Assembly: GCA_021234155.1 (NCBI GenBank)
Contig: JAJEKV010000073.1
Coordinates: forward strand, 1-64,000
Origin: Isoetes taiwanensis
Lineage: Eukaryota; Streptophyta; Lycopodiopsida; Isoetales; Isoetaceae
DNA: 64,000 bases
Direction of reading: 5' to 3'
The notes under the pieces were generated by a model. That model made no database searches. It saw only the letters and a program-made list of their open reading frames with translations, and was not told the DNA's origin. The translations under genes were made by a program, and so were the position numbers. Below, one piece after another: positions 45,735-57,930 of the stretch. Numbering within the stretch: the stretch's first letter is position 1; the number at the start of each line of letters is the position of its first letter.

Positions 45735-47932
45735 AGTTATGAAACAGACTTCATTAATCTAGTTATGGGCTTGAACAAGATGGCATCTGCATCAGTATTG
45801 GTGAATGGCCAGCCCTCTGGCCTCTTTGACCTCAGAAAAGGAATTAGACAGGGCTGCCCACTTGCTCCGTACCTATTCCTGATCATGGCAAACCTTTTAA
45901 CTCGAATGGTGAAGGAATTGGAAGCAAGAGGCATGGTAAATGGTTTAACTCTTCCAGGTTCAGACCGAAGGCTGTCAATAATGCAATATGCGGATGATAC
46001 TTTCCTTTTCTTAAGATATGATGATAAGAGTTTTGAAGCCTTTCAGGAGGCACTGGGTTCCTTTTTTTCTATAGCTGGAATAGAAATAAACCCAGCCAAA
46101 TGTGCTGCTATATGGCCATTTGACGGGGTCGTTGATGCAAGGGTAAAGGCATGGAACTTTCATACAGTCGCTGCCTCAGACACGGTGAAACTTTTGGGTA
46201 TGCCTCTTAATCTGGCAGAAAATCTAAAAGGTCTGTGGTCTCCAATTGTAGAAAAGATTCGAAAAAAGGTCAATTTGTGGTCCTGCAAAGCTCTCTCAAC
46301 TATGGGACGTGTGACAGTAGCAAATGCAATCCTCAACGCCACTCACATCTACTATTCGTCGGCAATTGTGGCGCAAAAATATGTATATGATCAAATTCTG
46401 GTAATTATCCGCAAGTTCATATGGGGAAAAAAAGCAAAGGTAGCATGGGTAAATGTGTCGTGGATAGGAAGGACGGGGGCTAGGTTGTAAGGACCCAATG
46501 GTTCGTGCAAGAGCTCTAGCGGCTAAATTTGTTTGGCGGGCTATTCGTAATGACGGATCACCAAAGAATTGATCTAGTGAGATTTTGGCTCCAACAAGGC
46601 AAGATAAGGGGTAAACCCTCCATCTCCAGGGATGAGACTGGGTCTCTCTTCTATAAGTTCAAATTGGGGTCGGGCACATCACCGGTCATGAGAAAAATTT
46701 TGGGAGCTTGGCAAGAAGTGCAAGATTTGTTTCAAGTGGATGATGCTCCAAGGGAAGCCGGATGTCTCGCTTTTTATTTTGAAATGTACAATTTGGGAGA
46801 AGGACCAGCTTTTTCGCTAATCGGGTCCACCCTCGTATCTTTGTTAAGTGGCGTATGGCAGGAGTAACTAAGGTAGGGCACTTATGGGAAAGTGACAGAT
46901 GGATTTCATGGACCAGACTGAGAGCCCTCATACCTGCTATAGGGGTAGGGGATAGAAAGGTGTTTAAAAAGATAATGAGGAATGTTAACATGCTCTCAGG
47001 GAATGCAGGGCCGGAGGAAAGATGGATATGTGGGGATGAAGATGGTTATAAGGTCAGGAAAATATACGGCTTGCTAATGCCACCACCTCCACTGAAGGCT
47101 GCTGGCATATTGGGTTTGGATCAAGTAGACACAAAAGAATTATTAACCGTGTCCTGGACTTCTCTATGCTCGAGGAACAGGATGGTTTATGCAACATGAC
47201 TTGGTTACTGAATAGGGATATAGTGCATCATGATCTTTGTCCATTGGGCTGTGGGGCCTCTGAGACATTGGATCATCTCTTCTTCTGCCCAGAAATAAAC
47301 GACTTCTGGAAATGGGTCAGTCCAATTATCGGATTGGATATATACCAATTATCATGGCCAGAAATACTAGTCAGTCTAGGGGAAGATATAATCCAACTCT
47401 CACTCACCAACATATCTCTCTGGTGTGTATGGAAACACCGATGTGGAGTAGCTCTTGGTGGCTTAGTTACATCAACAGACCGAATAAAAAATCAGTTTAG
47501 CCAAGAGGTGGCCCTCATGGCCCTGGCCCATCATCGTAAATTTGGACGTAACTACAATAGAGAACTGGACAGGATAGGAAGTTTGACAGGGTTCTACTCC
47601 TTTTTTAGATGCCATTGGGATTCTCAAGATGGATAAGTGGTACCATCTATCAGCAGACATAGAGTTATCTTGAGTCCAAATTAATTTGTAAGGGGGCATC
47701 CTTCAATCCATCTCTCTTGGAAAATGGCTAAAAGAACTGGATAGTATCCCCTCTGGGAGAAGAAGGGAATTCCCCTATAGTAACCCAGGGGTGGAGAAGA
47801 CTGGAACTAAAACCATGGAGTACAAGACTTGGACTCCAGGGATAACCCTGCTTAGAGATAATTCTTCCTATCTCTCCCTAAAGGGGACATCCATTGTATA
47901 ACTGATTATAATAAATATAATACATATCCTTA

Positions 47933-47964
<32 letters not shown>
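45735..47964 (+). mobile_element. L1-type LINE, 5'-truncated
   Basis: A plus-strand L1 copy that begins inside the reverse transcriptase and ends in a run of more than 20 A. It is flanked by TCATATACT at 45726-45734 and 47965-47973, a 9-bp target duplication. The 5' truncation is the usual result of incomplete target-primed reverse transcription. Several frame changes divide the remaining coding part. Confidence 0.93.
45765..47636 (+). pseudogene. L1 reverse transcriptase C-terminal half and zinc-binding domain
   Basis: The open part 45765-46490 holds SVLVNGQPSGLFDLRKGIRQ, GCPLAPYLFLIMANLLTRMV and the catalytic IMQYADDTFLFLRY at about residues 72-85. The thumb follows (CKALSTMGRVTVANAILNAT). 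Later frames, 46529-46867, 46855-47199 and 47166-47636, carry the C-terminal part. The plant LINE zinc-binding domain CPLGCGASETLDHLFFCPE is near 47240-47295. Single-base shifts separate the frames. It once was the polymerase of the element RNA, but the copy lacks the endonuclease and the first half of the polymerase. Confidence 0.9.
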
Positions 47965-47965
<1 letters not shown>

Positions 47966-47973
47966 CATATACT

Positions 47974-49414
47974 CTTGTGCATTTGTAGATGCTTAAATAC
48001 TAGGGTAAATGGACCTGTATAGATGCGTTCGAATGAGATAGATGAGTAAAATTCTGTTTTTAAGGGTAAGAAAACTTTTGATAATATAGAGCATTTATGT
48101 CCTTTTTCCAAATATCCTTGCTTGATTTTGCAAAAAGAGCTGCAAATATGACCGAAATTTTGCTAACTATGTTTTCTTGCAGTTGATGCATATTGGGATA
48201 ATAAAGATTATTCGGCACGCTATCTTGACCTAAGGGCTATCCAAAATGCAGGCCCTCTTGAAAGTTTCAAGAAGCAAATGTTTAAAATAGCATGTATTTG
48301 CGGGATTTCTGCAGGTACTTTAGGATAGTGTTGCTGCTTGCTTGGTTGCTCTGTTTGTCAAATATCTGGCAGGAGCTGTGGTTGTCATGAGTGATCCTTA
48401 ACCACTTGTCCTCACAAGTTAACCAGATCCAGCCGCTCCCCACCGTCCGATCGGAATAAGATTATAATGCATAACTCTTGGAAAATTCTTCCCTTATATT
48501 CAGGTAATTACTGTCGTAATCCTTGGAATTTTTGAATATTTGAAAACTTATGGCGATAATCATGCTATGTTCTTGTCTTGCCATGGCTCTCTTCTTGTTT
48601 TGCAACGTTTCTCTTTCTATTCTGTGATGTTTCTATGGCTCTAGTTTGGAATCTGTGATGTTTCTATGGCTCTTATTTGGATGGAATCTGGTTTGGCTCT
48701 GGTTTGATGTTTTATGCCCTATTTTGCGATGTGTATCAACCGATACATGCTTCTACAAAATCATCTTTCACAAATCAGCAGAGATCTGCATATGATCCTC
48801 AAGCCCATTTCTAAAAGCATGAGATATGAAAAATTGGGCAATTAACCCATTCATTTACGCCATGAACTGTAAGAACCAGGCTTGAAATATGGGGAATACA
48901 GGTACGTTCCACTCTATAGAAATATTTTCTAATCGAATTGGATGGCTGAACACCCAGATGCACCAAGTTTGAGTTGAATTTCGTAAGCAAAAGATCTATA
49001 TCGACCCAATTATCCCTTAAAAAATTGGGGCCAAACAGGCGATCTCCTGTGCTGAAATTGGAGAATATTGGGGCATCATATGCAGATTCCCCTTTTGGGC
49101 AGTAGATCGACCAATTTGGCCTAAAAAATGCCTTCTTCTGCATGAATTAGATCCGATCTACTACTGATCTATCAAAATCAGACAAATCTTTATGGCCGCG
49201 CTCTATTTTAAATTAAAAAATGATGTTTTTTGTCAAAAATTTCTTCACGTCATCTATACAACTTGAACTGAGTAGCTTCAAAGAATTCCATGATAGATAT
49301 GGACGTCGGATTGGACTTTTATATCCAGACATCTAATTCCACGATTCAGCTTCTCATATGAAATCTTTTGGCAACGAGCAAAGGATCTGGAGAAGCCCTG
49401 TATACCTTAGTCGC
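47974..49414. other. Intergenic with one exon-like piece
   Basis: A plus-strand stretch at 48182-48325 is listed separately. A minus-strand frame of 110 codons at 48811-49143 has no recognisable content. A short repeat, GGAATCTGTGATGTTTCTATGG-like, occurs around 48620-48680. Confidence 0.4.
48182..48325 (+). pseudogene. Exon-like piece of an unrecognised gene
   Basis: Between a TTTTCTTGCAG acceptor and a GTACTT donor an open stretch codes for DAYWDNKDYSARYLDLRAIQ, then GPLESFKKQMFKIACICGIS. Charged and hydrophobic residues alternate as in a real protein, and codon use is ordinary. I do not recognise the family with certainty. It may be part of a host gene whose other exons are outside the window, or a captured piece. 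Confidence 0.45.
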
Positions 49415-50480
49415 CATACAAGACTATCTTAGTAGCCCTGTATACCTTAGTCTGGAGAAGGGAACATAGCTAAGTCATTATACATAACGTAGGTATGGAA
49501 CCATTTCCACATGGCTCCATCCTATTGACTACCCGCCACATGGACGCACTCTATTGGAGCCACATGGCATGACATGGCAACCCATATAAATAACAATACA
49601 AGGACAAGATAACATAAGCAATATACCATAAATACGGGCTCTACCCCGGGCTCAGACTGTAGGAGGTCGACTGGCAGTCAAAGCCTCCGGATAACAACAG
49701 ACAGAGATATAACATGGAGTTGACTGGCATAGAACAATGGCTAGGGTAGTCCATTCCATCCGCCCCTACTGTGCACACTTTGCAGATAGGCTGAAACATG
49801 CTATGGCGTGATTGTAGCCTTCCGGAGATACAATCTCATGGAATCACCCTATGAGACTACTCTAGGTTACATCTCCCCGGTCCGATGAGCCAGGTTAGGG
49901 AGGCGTCCCCTCTGCGGGCACAATGGATCTCTGGGTGGTGTGCTAGAGGATACGTGTCACATCAGCAACCCCTGCATCCGTGTCCGACTTAAACCCCCCA
50001 AACTCCATGGGCCATCTCGACGCATCCATCGAGCCCAAGACGTCCCTATAGGCACATATCCTGCGATCTAGAGGGTGTCAGACCCATACCTGGCCCCAAT
50101 GCGAGGACCGACTATAAGCCTAGCATACTCTAGGAGCCCCAGTAGCCACACTAAGCAAGGCTCCACCCCCGCTTTACCATAGTACCCATTATCTGATGCT
50201 CAATCACATCATAGCCTCCACAGGCAAGTGGGTCCTTGACAGGCCGCATATACTGGGTTTTAAGGGTTCTAACTAGAGACATATCTAGTACTAGGAAGCT
50301 TTCAAGTCTCTACCCTTACCTCCAAACACACAGTAGGAACAGAAAGAGAATGGATAATCATAAATAAAACATCCATCATCATCTTAGTAGCACATAAAAG
50401 AGAATTTATCCATCCATCTAGTCATACAAGGGTTAGCTGAAGTACAAACTATCTAGAGACTAATCGGTCTCTTGGTTAGA
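49415..50480. repeat. Rearranged LTR of the element 2/4 superfamily
   Basis: The part 49415-49585 is the reverse complement of the LTR end seen at 6400-6500 (the GGAGCCATGTGGAAATGG to GACTAAGGTATACAGGG block). The part 49586-50480 runs in the opposite sense and matches the middle of these LTRs (GGGCTC, the CCTCCGGATA block, GGCTAGGGTAGTCCATTCC, TACATCTCCCCGG). No LTR end is found on its right side. This is a head-to-head junction of two LTR pieces, probably the damaged 3' LTR of element 3. Confidence 0.65.
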
Positions 50481-51099
50481 GCCATTATCATGGAAGGCTT
50501 CCATTCTTCAAGTCTGGGTGCAGCAGCAAGTAGCTCCTCCCTTATCCAACTTTTCCCAAATCCATTTGGGGCATAATTGGGGGTAGGGACCCAATTTGCA
50601 CCCTAATTTTAGTAAGTTTCTGCTGGCCAATCGATTTGGGCCAGGTGGCTCTCCCTAATTAGCTGATATTTACTAATTAATACATTAATTAATCTAATTA
50701 GGTTATTTAACTTACTAACAATTTAGCATTGGGATTAGTTAAGCAAGCGAACATTTAAGTTATAGAAGATAAAATTGCTTCATGAGGTACACAGAATTAC
50801 ATAAGTGATCAGTGATCAAAGTTCTTTTAGGACCGGAGTCCGTTGACAATAGACAATGCAGATGATTAACACAAAATTATAGGGAAAAAAATACACATGT
50901 AAAACACAATGAAACAACAAGAAGCGGCCCCATACAGAGGCCTAGAATCTTCTGCAAATACTACAGTACGCACTACTGGCCTGAAGAATTACAGTACATC
51001 ATTACTTGTAAAATAATTAAAATATTGTGGTTGAAGGGATCACCCCCTTAAAGAAAAAAAAATAAGAATGAAGCAAATCCTATCATGCCTAACGCTTTT
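50481..51099. other. Intergenic or element 3 3' region, nothing recognised
   Basis: AT-rich, including a block of short ATTAATTA-like repeats at 50660-50720. No open frame. A polypurine tract next to an LTR is not found. Confidence 0.4.
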
Positions 51100-51224
51100 G
51101 TTTCGTCTCGGCGTAAGGAATGGCAATGTTCCCATTATAGCCGTAGGCGAACACGTCCTATCATGAATGCCTATATGCCCAACCCCTTATATGATCCCTG
51201 CCGGGTCGACCACTCACATGACCC

Positions 51225-51850
51225 CTACGGGATCCAGAATGCGTTGCTTACCATTAGAGTTGGAGTCAATCGCATCATGAATGGTTCGGTCCTGGCATTG
51301 TCGCATAAAGTCTGGGTAAGCATTGCCCAAATCTGCTTTAAGAACTTATGTTGCATCTTCCGTTGGTAAGTGTTTCCACTTAACCAAATACTGCAATATT
51401 TGGGTCCTGCGGGTCTTCTTATATGCACGATCGAGGAGAGCCTCAAGGACAATCTCCAACTGATCTTCCGTCATCTCCAGAAGTGTTGGTGTATCAAGGA
51501 TCTCTTCCGGATCGAATGTATGCTTCTTGAGAAGGCTCACATGAAAGACTTTATGGACCTTCAAATGTGCGGGTAGATTCAACCGATAGGCTTGGGAACC
51601 TATCCTCTCAGTTATCCCAAAGGATCCCGCCCATTTAGGTGCCAACATTCTACAGTTGCCAATTTTGAGCTTGGCCTGCTTGACCTTAATCTTTAGCCAT
51701 ATGGATTCACCATCGTGAAATTCTCATGGTGTCCGATGCCTATCGCAAGGCTCTTTTGCCGGGTTCTGATAGCTAACAAATACCCTCAAACTTCTTCGAC
51801 TAAGGCCTGCATATCTGTTAGCCGAGAAGCTTCCACCTTCGAACCCGGAC
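51225..51850 (-). pseudogene. Element 3 integrase C-terminus and chromodomain
   Basis: The frame 51346-51648 matches the element 2 C-terminus: LAPKWAGSFGITERIGSQAY, the HLKVHKVFHVSLLKKHT end, and the chromodomain KTRRTQILQYLVKWKHLP with EDAT followed by a stop where Trp is expected. A few more residues (LKADLGNAYPDFMRQC) are readable left of the stop. Confidence 0.85.
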
Positions 51851-51985
51851 TATGCCACTGTCTGAAGTAAAGCATTGATAACCATAGTTTATTATAAAAG
51901 GAGACATCCTTGAGGACTCCTATTTAATACTGTTATAAACAAACTCCACCAAATGGATATAATCCGCCCATTGTGATTGCTTATT

Positions 51986-52515
51986 TCAGACATAGTTACA
52001 TAGCATACCTTCTATTATGCGATTGGTACGCTCAGTTTGGCCATCTGTCTGCGGATGGCAAGCCGTGCTCATGGCAAACTTAGTTTGAATAGTGCTAAGG
52101 AAATCCTTCCAAAATGCACTAACAAACTTAGGATCCCGGTCCGATATAATAGTATGCGGCATGCCATGGAGGCGGAATATCTTCCTCGTGAACAACAAGG
52201 CGGTGTCTAATGCGGTGTCCATGGTGCAACATGGCAAGAAATGCACCATTTTGGAAAGTTTGTCGACCACAACCATTAGGGCATCAAAGCCCCCCACGAT
52301 AAAATACATGGTAATGACTTTCCACTTTGCATTAGGAACGTCCAAAGGTTGCAATTCGTCTGGGATCCGTAATTGTTTCGCCTTTGTTTGTTGACATATC
52401 TGACATTGCTTAATGTATCGGGCAATGTGCTTCTTCATCTTTGGCCAAAAATAGCTGGAGCGGATCTTAAAATATGTCTTTATAAATCCTAAGTGACCTA
52501 TTAGGGCGCCTAGGG
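51986..52515 (-). pseudogene. Element 3 integrase core
   Basis: Readable as [20 protein letters not shown] (zinc finger side), CQICQQTKAKQLRIP, then MYFIVGG where the catalytic Asp of element 2 (MDFITGLP) has changed to Tyr, [18 protein letters not shown] and [14 protein letters not shown]. The frame continues rightward into the insert only by chance. Confidence 0.88.
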
Positions 52516-52744
52516 CGGCAGCGGCGGTCACCCGTTGCACTGCAGCTCTCTCTGGTGGAGATGTGTTGCGGGAAGAGCAGCTAAGCTGCTGCCTTTTGCT
52601 TGAATCCATGGCTGCAAGACCATCGATGAATCTCCTTCATGTTTCCATTCAATCTGGTATAGCAAGGGTTCGATTTTGGAGTATGGCCTCTAGTTACAAT
52701 GTCTCTCTCTTACTGTAGCATATTAAGACTGGAGGCATTCTGCC

Positions 52745-52930
52745 TCCTATTGGACTCCAGATGACAGAGTTAGATCTCAACAACAACACGTTCACAAGCT
52801 TCATTCCATCAATGACAGGAAGCTAGATTACTGCAGTATCTAGACCTGTCATCAAATAAGCTGTGAGGGAGCTTACCGTGCAACTTCGGTTCTCTAGTTT
52901 CTATTCAGTAATGGCGATGGCGATGGCAAA
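52745..52930 (+). pseudogene. Leucine-rich-repeat gene fragment
   Basis: Two repeats can be read on the plus strand: MTELDLNNNTFTSFIPSMTG (52752-52811) and LQYLDLSSNKL with a TGA, then GSLPCNFGSLVSI (52833-52905). The pattern LxxLDLxxNxLxGxIP is that of plant extracellular leucine-rich repeats. A frame change lies between the two. It differs in sequence from the fragment at 25003-26514. Confidence 0.7.
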
Positions 52931-54360
52931 CTCCAGGTTAATATTATGATCTCAGTTTTTCTTCTGGAAGCGGCGAATGTATAACAAGACCAAGGAGACA
53001 AGCCGGCCGAATGCGTAAGAAGTGCAACCTGTAAATGTTGTATGTTCACGCTGACATCTTGCTTGCAATAGGAACGAACCTATTCAGGTTTATTTGAAGC
53101 ATTTGGATCCAAAAATTGTGCCTTACATTTTGAAAAAATTTCTTACATATTAAAACAGGTTTTTCCATATATAGTCTACAAATATGATGTTGCTAGTTTC
53201 TGCAGCAAGGTCTTTGTGCAATAGAATGCTTGGTCAGTGCTGGCTGCCTTAGTTACTGCTATAATTAGGTTCAATAGAAAATGATGATATTGTTCCTTTA
53301 GCTTATGTGCAAAGTGCAGTATGTTGTAGATCATCTAATAGGTTACCCTATTAGCTAATTAGCTTCTAGATGATGGCTGCCCGCTCGCATGTTTGTGGAG
53401 TGTATGTAGCATCTATCTGCTGGTTCTTATGATTCTGCTGATTGTTTAGAAGTTTTGTGCTAAGGTTTAATTCCTTGCTATAACCATGAGCAATATAATG
53501 CTAGTCTATACTGATATAACAGAATTTAAAAACTCATTGTAGAGCCTTGAGGCTTTAAATGCTGCAACTAATATGGTAGTGCTTTCTCATTATCAGTATA
53601 CGTGTATGGCTGGCTAAATTTAGAGCAGGACATGCTTGCATGCTCATGCAAAGTACAGATTTTAGCTGCATGCCCACAAGACATTTAAATAATTACATGA
53701 TGCATCATGTCTTTTTGGCGCTCTGTATCATTTTTCTTTTTTTAGAAGACCCTCCTCTCCCCTTTATCTATTTAGATTTGGATTTGGTGTAAAAATTGAG
53801 ATGCACAAAGAGGATTTGCAGAGATATTTTGAGCATAGTGAAACTATGTTTTTCAAGAATCACTTTGTCTCCAGCTCCGGTAAGGGGCTTAGTGGTCTTC
53901 TAACCGCATTACCTGGAAGTTTTTGCAGAGCTTATAGATGAGATGGATGCCTACAACTTATAGATTAGATGAACGCCTACAACTACAGCTACAACCTACA
54001 AGGAAATGTTTGAAAGCAGGATTTTGGCAGCAAAAGATCATTTCGTAGCTTCTTGGACTTGTGTAGAAGATTGGTCAAATATAGAAACACGAAGGCCAAT
54101 ACGAGAAGGGTACATAAGGAAAAAGGAATAGCAAAAGATAATGATTTAGTTGTTACTCCCATAAATAGAGGGGGCCATAATACTGCACGGTATATAGGAA
54201 GGAAAAACAGGGGGGAAGTGGCATCAAGAAAAATTCGAAATTCAGAATGTTTAGAAAAGAATGAGTGGCAGCGGGAAAAAATCCAGAATCCACAGAAGGA
54301 AAAAAGGATAAGTGGCTCCAAAATGATGGAAGAAGAATCTGATAATATTAACATGCATTA
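52931..54360. other. Interior of the 2.4-kb insert, unrecognised
   Basis: Mostly AT-rich with a short plus-strand frame (54053-54361) that codes for a very basic, Lys/Arg/Glu-rich sequence without known domain. Confidence 0.35.
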
Positions 54361-54368
54361 ATGAGCCC

Positions 54369-54431
54369 ATTACTATTAAGGTTTTTCCTCGAAAACCCTT
54401 CGGGGCGGTGTTTTTTAATCCTGATAGTAAT
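54369..54431 (+). other. Second copy of the folded LINE 3' UTR element
   Basis: ATTACTAT and ATAGTAAT pair perfectly around an AAGGTTTTTCCTCGAAAACC hairpin and a GCGGTGTTTTTTAATCC segment. Compared with 2673-2741, both strands of the outer stem have changed together. It lies about 415 bp before the TTCTA tail, farther than in the first copy. Confidence 0.6.
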
Positions 54432-54845
54432 CGGCTTCACTAATGTAGTCCAGATCAATGCGACTTTGTTGCCGCTGGGCACCACTATTGGGCACCAAGA
54501 TAGTGACCTCCGATTGATCAGCAGGATAGAGCGGGTAACGATAGAGCGGGTGCTCTATTTCCACATTCGAGTTTTGGTGCACCACAAACTGAGGATTCAT
54601 AATTTGACCCATTATTAAAGGTGGGATAGTAGAATCCACAATGTGTACAGCTCAAAGCTGGTAATGGCAAAGCACACTCGCATGGCTATGAAGCCAGATA
54701 TAAGCGGGGTGCGGGTATCAATAGAAAATAAGATAAGCCCTCCTAAAGGGCTACAATGAACCAACATGATGTGCTAGTAGCATCCTCCTGAGGGAGCTCA
54801 CCCATGCTACATCAGTCCATGGGCCTCAGGGCACTAGGGACAATA

Positions 54846-54871
54846 ATTCTATTCTATTCTATTCTATTCTA
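54846..54871 (+). repeat. (TTCTA)n tail
   Basis: Five TTCTA units end the insert directly at the resumption of element 3 sequence. Confidence 0.85.
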
Positions 54872-55570
54872 AATCCCACATGCCCCGCTATATGACTGTT
54901 ATATGTATCATGGAGAATAAGCTTGCGAAGTCCTGATGTCCCGGGAACACATAACTTATTCTTACAATAAAGAAGGTTACCTTCCTTCTTATAATGGCAA
55001 AAAGCTTCTCTTTCCCTATCTGTTCTGGCTTCCTGAGATAGACTTTGCCATATCTCTTGAAATTCAGGATCTGTAGGAAGAGTCTGCTCTATATACTTAC
55101 CAAACTCACTGGTGAGAGTGGAAATTGCATTATGATGCGTTTGAGTGATCAATGGATGCCTGGAAAGAGCGTCGGCAACAACATTGTGTTTGCCTGGCTT
55201 ATACACAACTTGAAAATCATACTCCTCTAGGAATTCCATCAATCATCGCTGCCTAAAATTGAGGTGGGGTTGCGTGAAGATATACTGGAAACTTTGATGA
55301 TCTGTATCTAACTAGAATCGTCTTCCAAGCAAGTAATATCTTCATATACGCAAGGCACACATAACCGCAAATAATTCCTGGTCATGCGTGGGGTATCGCC
55401 ATTCCGCATCATTCATCTTCCTAGAATCATATGCGATTACCCTACCTTCTTTCATTAATATTAATAGTCTGCCTATAGCGATCTTACTGGTGTCTGTGGC
55501 AAACCACTTATCCTTCTGAGAATCTGGTAAAGTAAGAACTGGAGCAGTTGTCAAGGCATCCTTCAATCAC
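54871..55570 (-). pseudogene. Element 3 RNase H and integrase zinc finger start
   Basis: Readable blocks are [81 protein letters not shown] and [20 protein letters not shown], after which the insert begins. Stops separate them. The order equals that in element 2. Confidence 0.85.
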
Positions 55571-56300
55571 TGAAATCCAGCCTGGACATTCTCTTTCCAA
55601 TGTGTCATCCAATCCTTAACATTCTCATGTTTTGTAAGGTCTATAAGAGGCGCTGCCAGCTTGGCAAAGTCCTTAACAAATTTTCAGTGATAGCCTGCCA
55701 AACTTAGAAAAATGTGGACCTCTGACACATTCGTTGGCACAATCCAATCTTTTACTACCTCAATCTTAGCTGGATCCGTTGATATTCCCTCAGCAGAAAC
55801 AATGTGTCCCAAATACTTTACCTTGGAGGTTGTGAACCTGCATTTGGAAAATTTAGCATAAAGTTGATGGCGTCTCAATTTCTGCAGGGCCAACTAAAGA
55901 TGGCACTCATGGTCTTCTAAAGTTTTGCTATAAATTAGGATATCATCGAAGAAAATAATGACAAAATCATTGAGATATTCACGGAAGACATCATTCATTA
56001 ATCTCACGAAGGTAGCAGGGGCATTAGTTAGCCCAAAAGGCATAATGGTACATTCATAGTGTCCATAATGTGTCCGAAATGCAGACTTATGGATGTCATC
56101 CTCTTTGATTCTTATCTGGTGATAACTTGAACGAAGATCAATCTTCGTAAAATACTTGGCCCCTTGCAATTGATCCATCAGGTCATCAATGCACGGTAGA
56201 GCATACCGATTCTTAATTGTGTGCTTATTCAATTGCTGTAATCAATGCACATATGCAAGGTACCATCCTTTTTCTTCACTAAACAAAATAGGGGCGCCAA
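55571..56300 (-). pseudogene. Element 3 reverse transcriptase
   Basis: The frame 55894-56232 has [33 protein letters not shown] and the catalytic [13 protein letters not shown]. The frame 55684-55893 continues with LYAKFSKCRFTTSKVKYLGH. In-frame stops occur between them and before KFVKDF. It is a close relative of the element 2 enzyme. Confidence 0.88.
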
Positions 56301-57240
56301 AAGGTGATACGCTTGGCCGAATGAATCCTAACTTAAGAAGCTCTTGCACTCATGTGATATCAAGCCTTACTGGTAGGCTTAGTACCAGGTTCCAGTGTAA
56401 TTTCACATTCAATACCTCTAAAAGGTGGTAACTTTTGAATCTCATCTGCAAAAAGGTCACGAAACTCATGAAGTGCGGCGGCAATTGGTTTGAGCAAGTT
56501 CTCCATGACTTCTTTCTGTTCGGACTTGGTCTCTATTGATGCAAGTCTAACAACGCAAGCAACTTGATACCTATTGATGGCTTTATCCAACTGATGCAAT
56601 GAAATACTCTGCATAATTGGAATAACTGGTTTACCTGCTATAGTTACACGAGCTCCATTAGCTGCATTAAAGGTAACTTCTCTATTCTCACAATCAATAT
56701 TTATTTTTGCAGCAGCCAAGAACTTCATTCCCACAATGAGATCATATCGGTCGATGTTCATAATCTCGACTCCTAGAACAACAGGTTCTCCTGGCAACTG
56801 GATGTTCAAATTAATGTGTTGGCCTTGAGTATGACGCACGGCCCCACTAGCCATCATAACTGGACATGGCTTTGATTTCAAAGGAGTAAGCTGTAAGACC
56901 TCTGCCATTCTAGATGAAGCAAAATTATGCGTGCTACCCATATCCATAAGGATGACAAAAGGTTTACTGGCTACTTGGCCAACCATTATATTGACTGTAG
57001 GTTGACTATCTGCTTGATGTGTTTCAATAGTGGCATAAATGTGGGACTCACCTTGAACATAGTCTGGAGCTTCGTCGTCAGCAACGGCTGAAGGATCAAA
57101 TGAGGGCAGCATATGATCCCAATCCACTTCTGCAAGGGCAGCTTGAGCAGCCTAGGTAACATATGGGCATTCCTGCATACGATGTCCCGGTCGAAAACAC
57201 CGATAACAGGCTTTGTCTTTTCGTAACTGCTCACGAGCTT
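56301..57240 (-). pseudogene. Element 3 protease and zinc knuckle region
   Basis: The 255-codon frame 56360-57127 contains the aspartic protease: VILMDMGSTHNFASSRMAEV, with Asp-Met-Gly replacing Asp-Thr/Ser-Gly at the active site. It continues IMNIDRYDLIVGMKFLAAAK to the linker LPPFRGIECEITLEPGTKP. The zinc knuckle is seen just upstream in another frame (about 57160-57210: CYRCFRPGHRMQECPY). The active-site change and frame shift make it inactive. Confidence 0.82.
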
Positions 57241-57398
57241 CTTTTGGCATTACTTGCAAAATCTCTCGCATGGCTCCTATGGTATTAGCAGATTTATCTA
57301 GATATTGAAAGAAACTTTCTTGTCCTGCTTCTAATAACCAACCAATTGAGGAAGTCCTCAGCTAGGAGAGCATGCCCGATAAGGTGTATAGTTCCTGT

Positions 57399-57930
57399 TT
57401 AGACCAAAGGTGGAGGAACGTTGCGGCTGGTATTTGAGACTATCCTCACTGGCACTGTTTTTGGATCTATGGCTCGCACCATTTTCTTAAGTGTGGAGGA
57501 TAACCCCTCAATATAACCTTCCACTGCCCTACGTTCATTAATTCCTGAGACATATAGCCTTAAGCGCATGAACTCATCCGTGTATGCTTGGACTGTCAGG
57601 TTTTTTTGTTCCAGGCGATAGAAAGTTTGAATCTGTTGGCAACAATGAGCTCTGAGGACATGCCTCGTGTTAGTCCATGAGAATGTGCATATCCTTTCCA
57701 CCAAATATGGGATGACCCTATGAGGTTAGTGGTAGCAACCTTGTCGATCTCTTTTTCCATCATCCTATAAGATTTGCCGAATTCATGCATCTCATCCAAC
57801 CAGGATTCAGCATCCACACCCGGCTTGGTCTTATCCGAGAATTGGGCTAACTTACGGTTCTTCCAAATGCTTGTGATAGCAGAGCCCACTGTCTTTTGAT
57901 AGTCCTTCTTCTTCCTGGGCTTAGCATGAT
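57399..57930 (-). pseudogene. Element 3 gag capsid
   Basis: Two overlapping frames (57596-57889 and 57399-57704) carry the capsid: SIWKNRKLAQFSDKTKPG, AESWLDEMHEFGKSYRMMEK, LIGSSHIWWKGYAHSHGL, QIQTFYRLEQKNLTVQAYTD and EGYIEGLSSTLKKMVRAI. It has Trp in the place where element 2 has a TAG, which shows that stop to be a point mutation. Confidence 0.85.

Larger units (their letters stand above)
52501..54870 (+). mobile_element. 2.4-kb insert in element 3 with LINE-like 3' end and LRR fragment
   Basis: The insert interrupts the zinc finger of element 3. Element sequence coding for G-H-x-G-F is found on both sides (52484-52500 and 54871-54887), as if a target duplication of about 17 bp had diverged (11 of 17 positions still match). 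It ends in a TTCTA repeat preceded by the same folded 3' unit as the LINE at 1-2845. It contains a fragment of a leucine-rich-repeat gene near its left end and otherwise unrecognised sequence. It is a LINE-mobilised or LINE-containing chimera; the rest of the LINE coding region is not visible. Confidence 0.6.
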
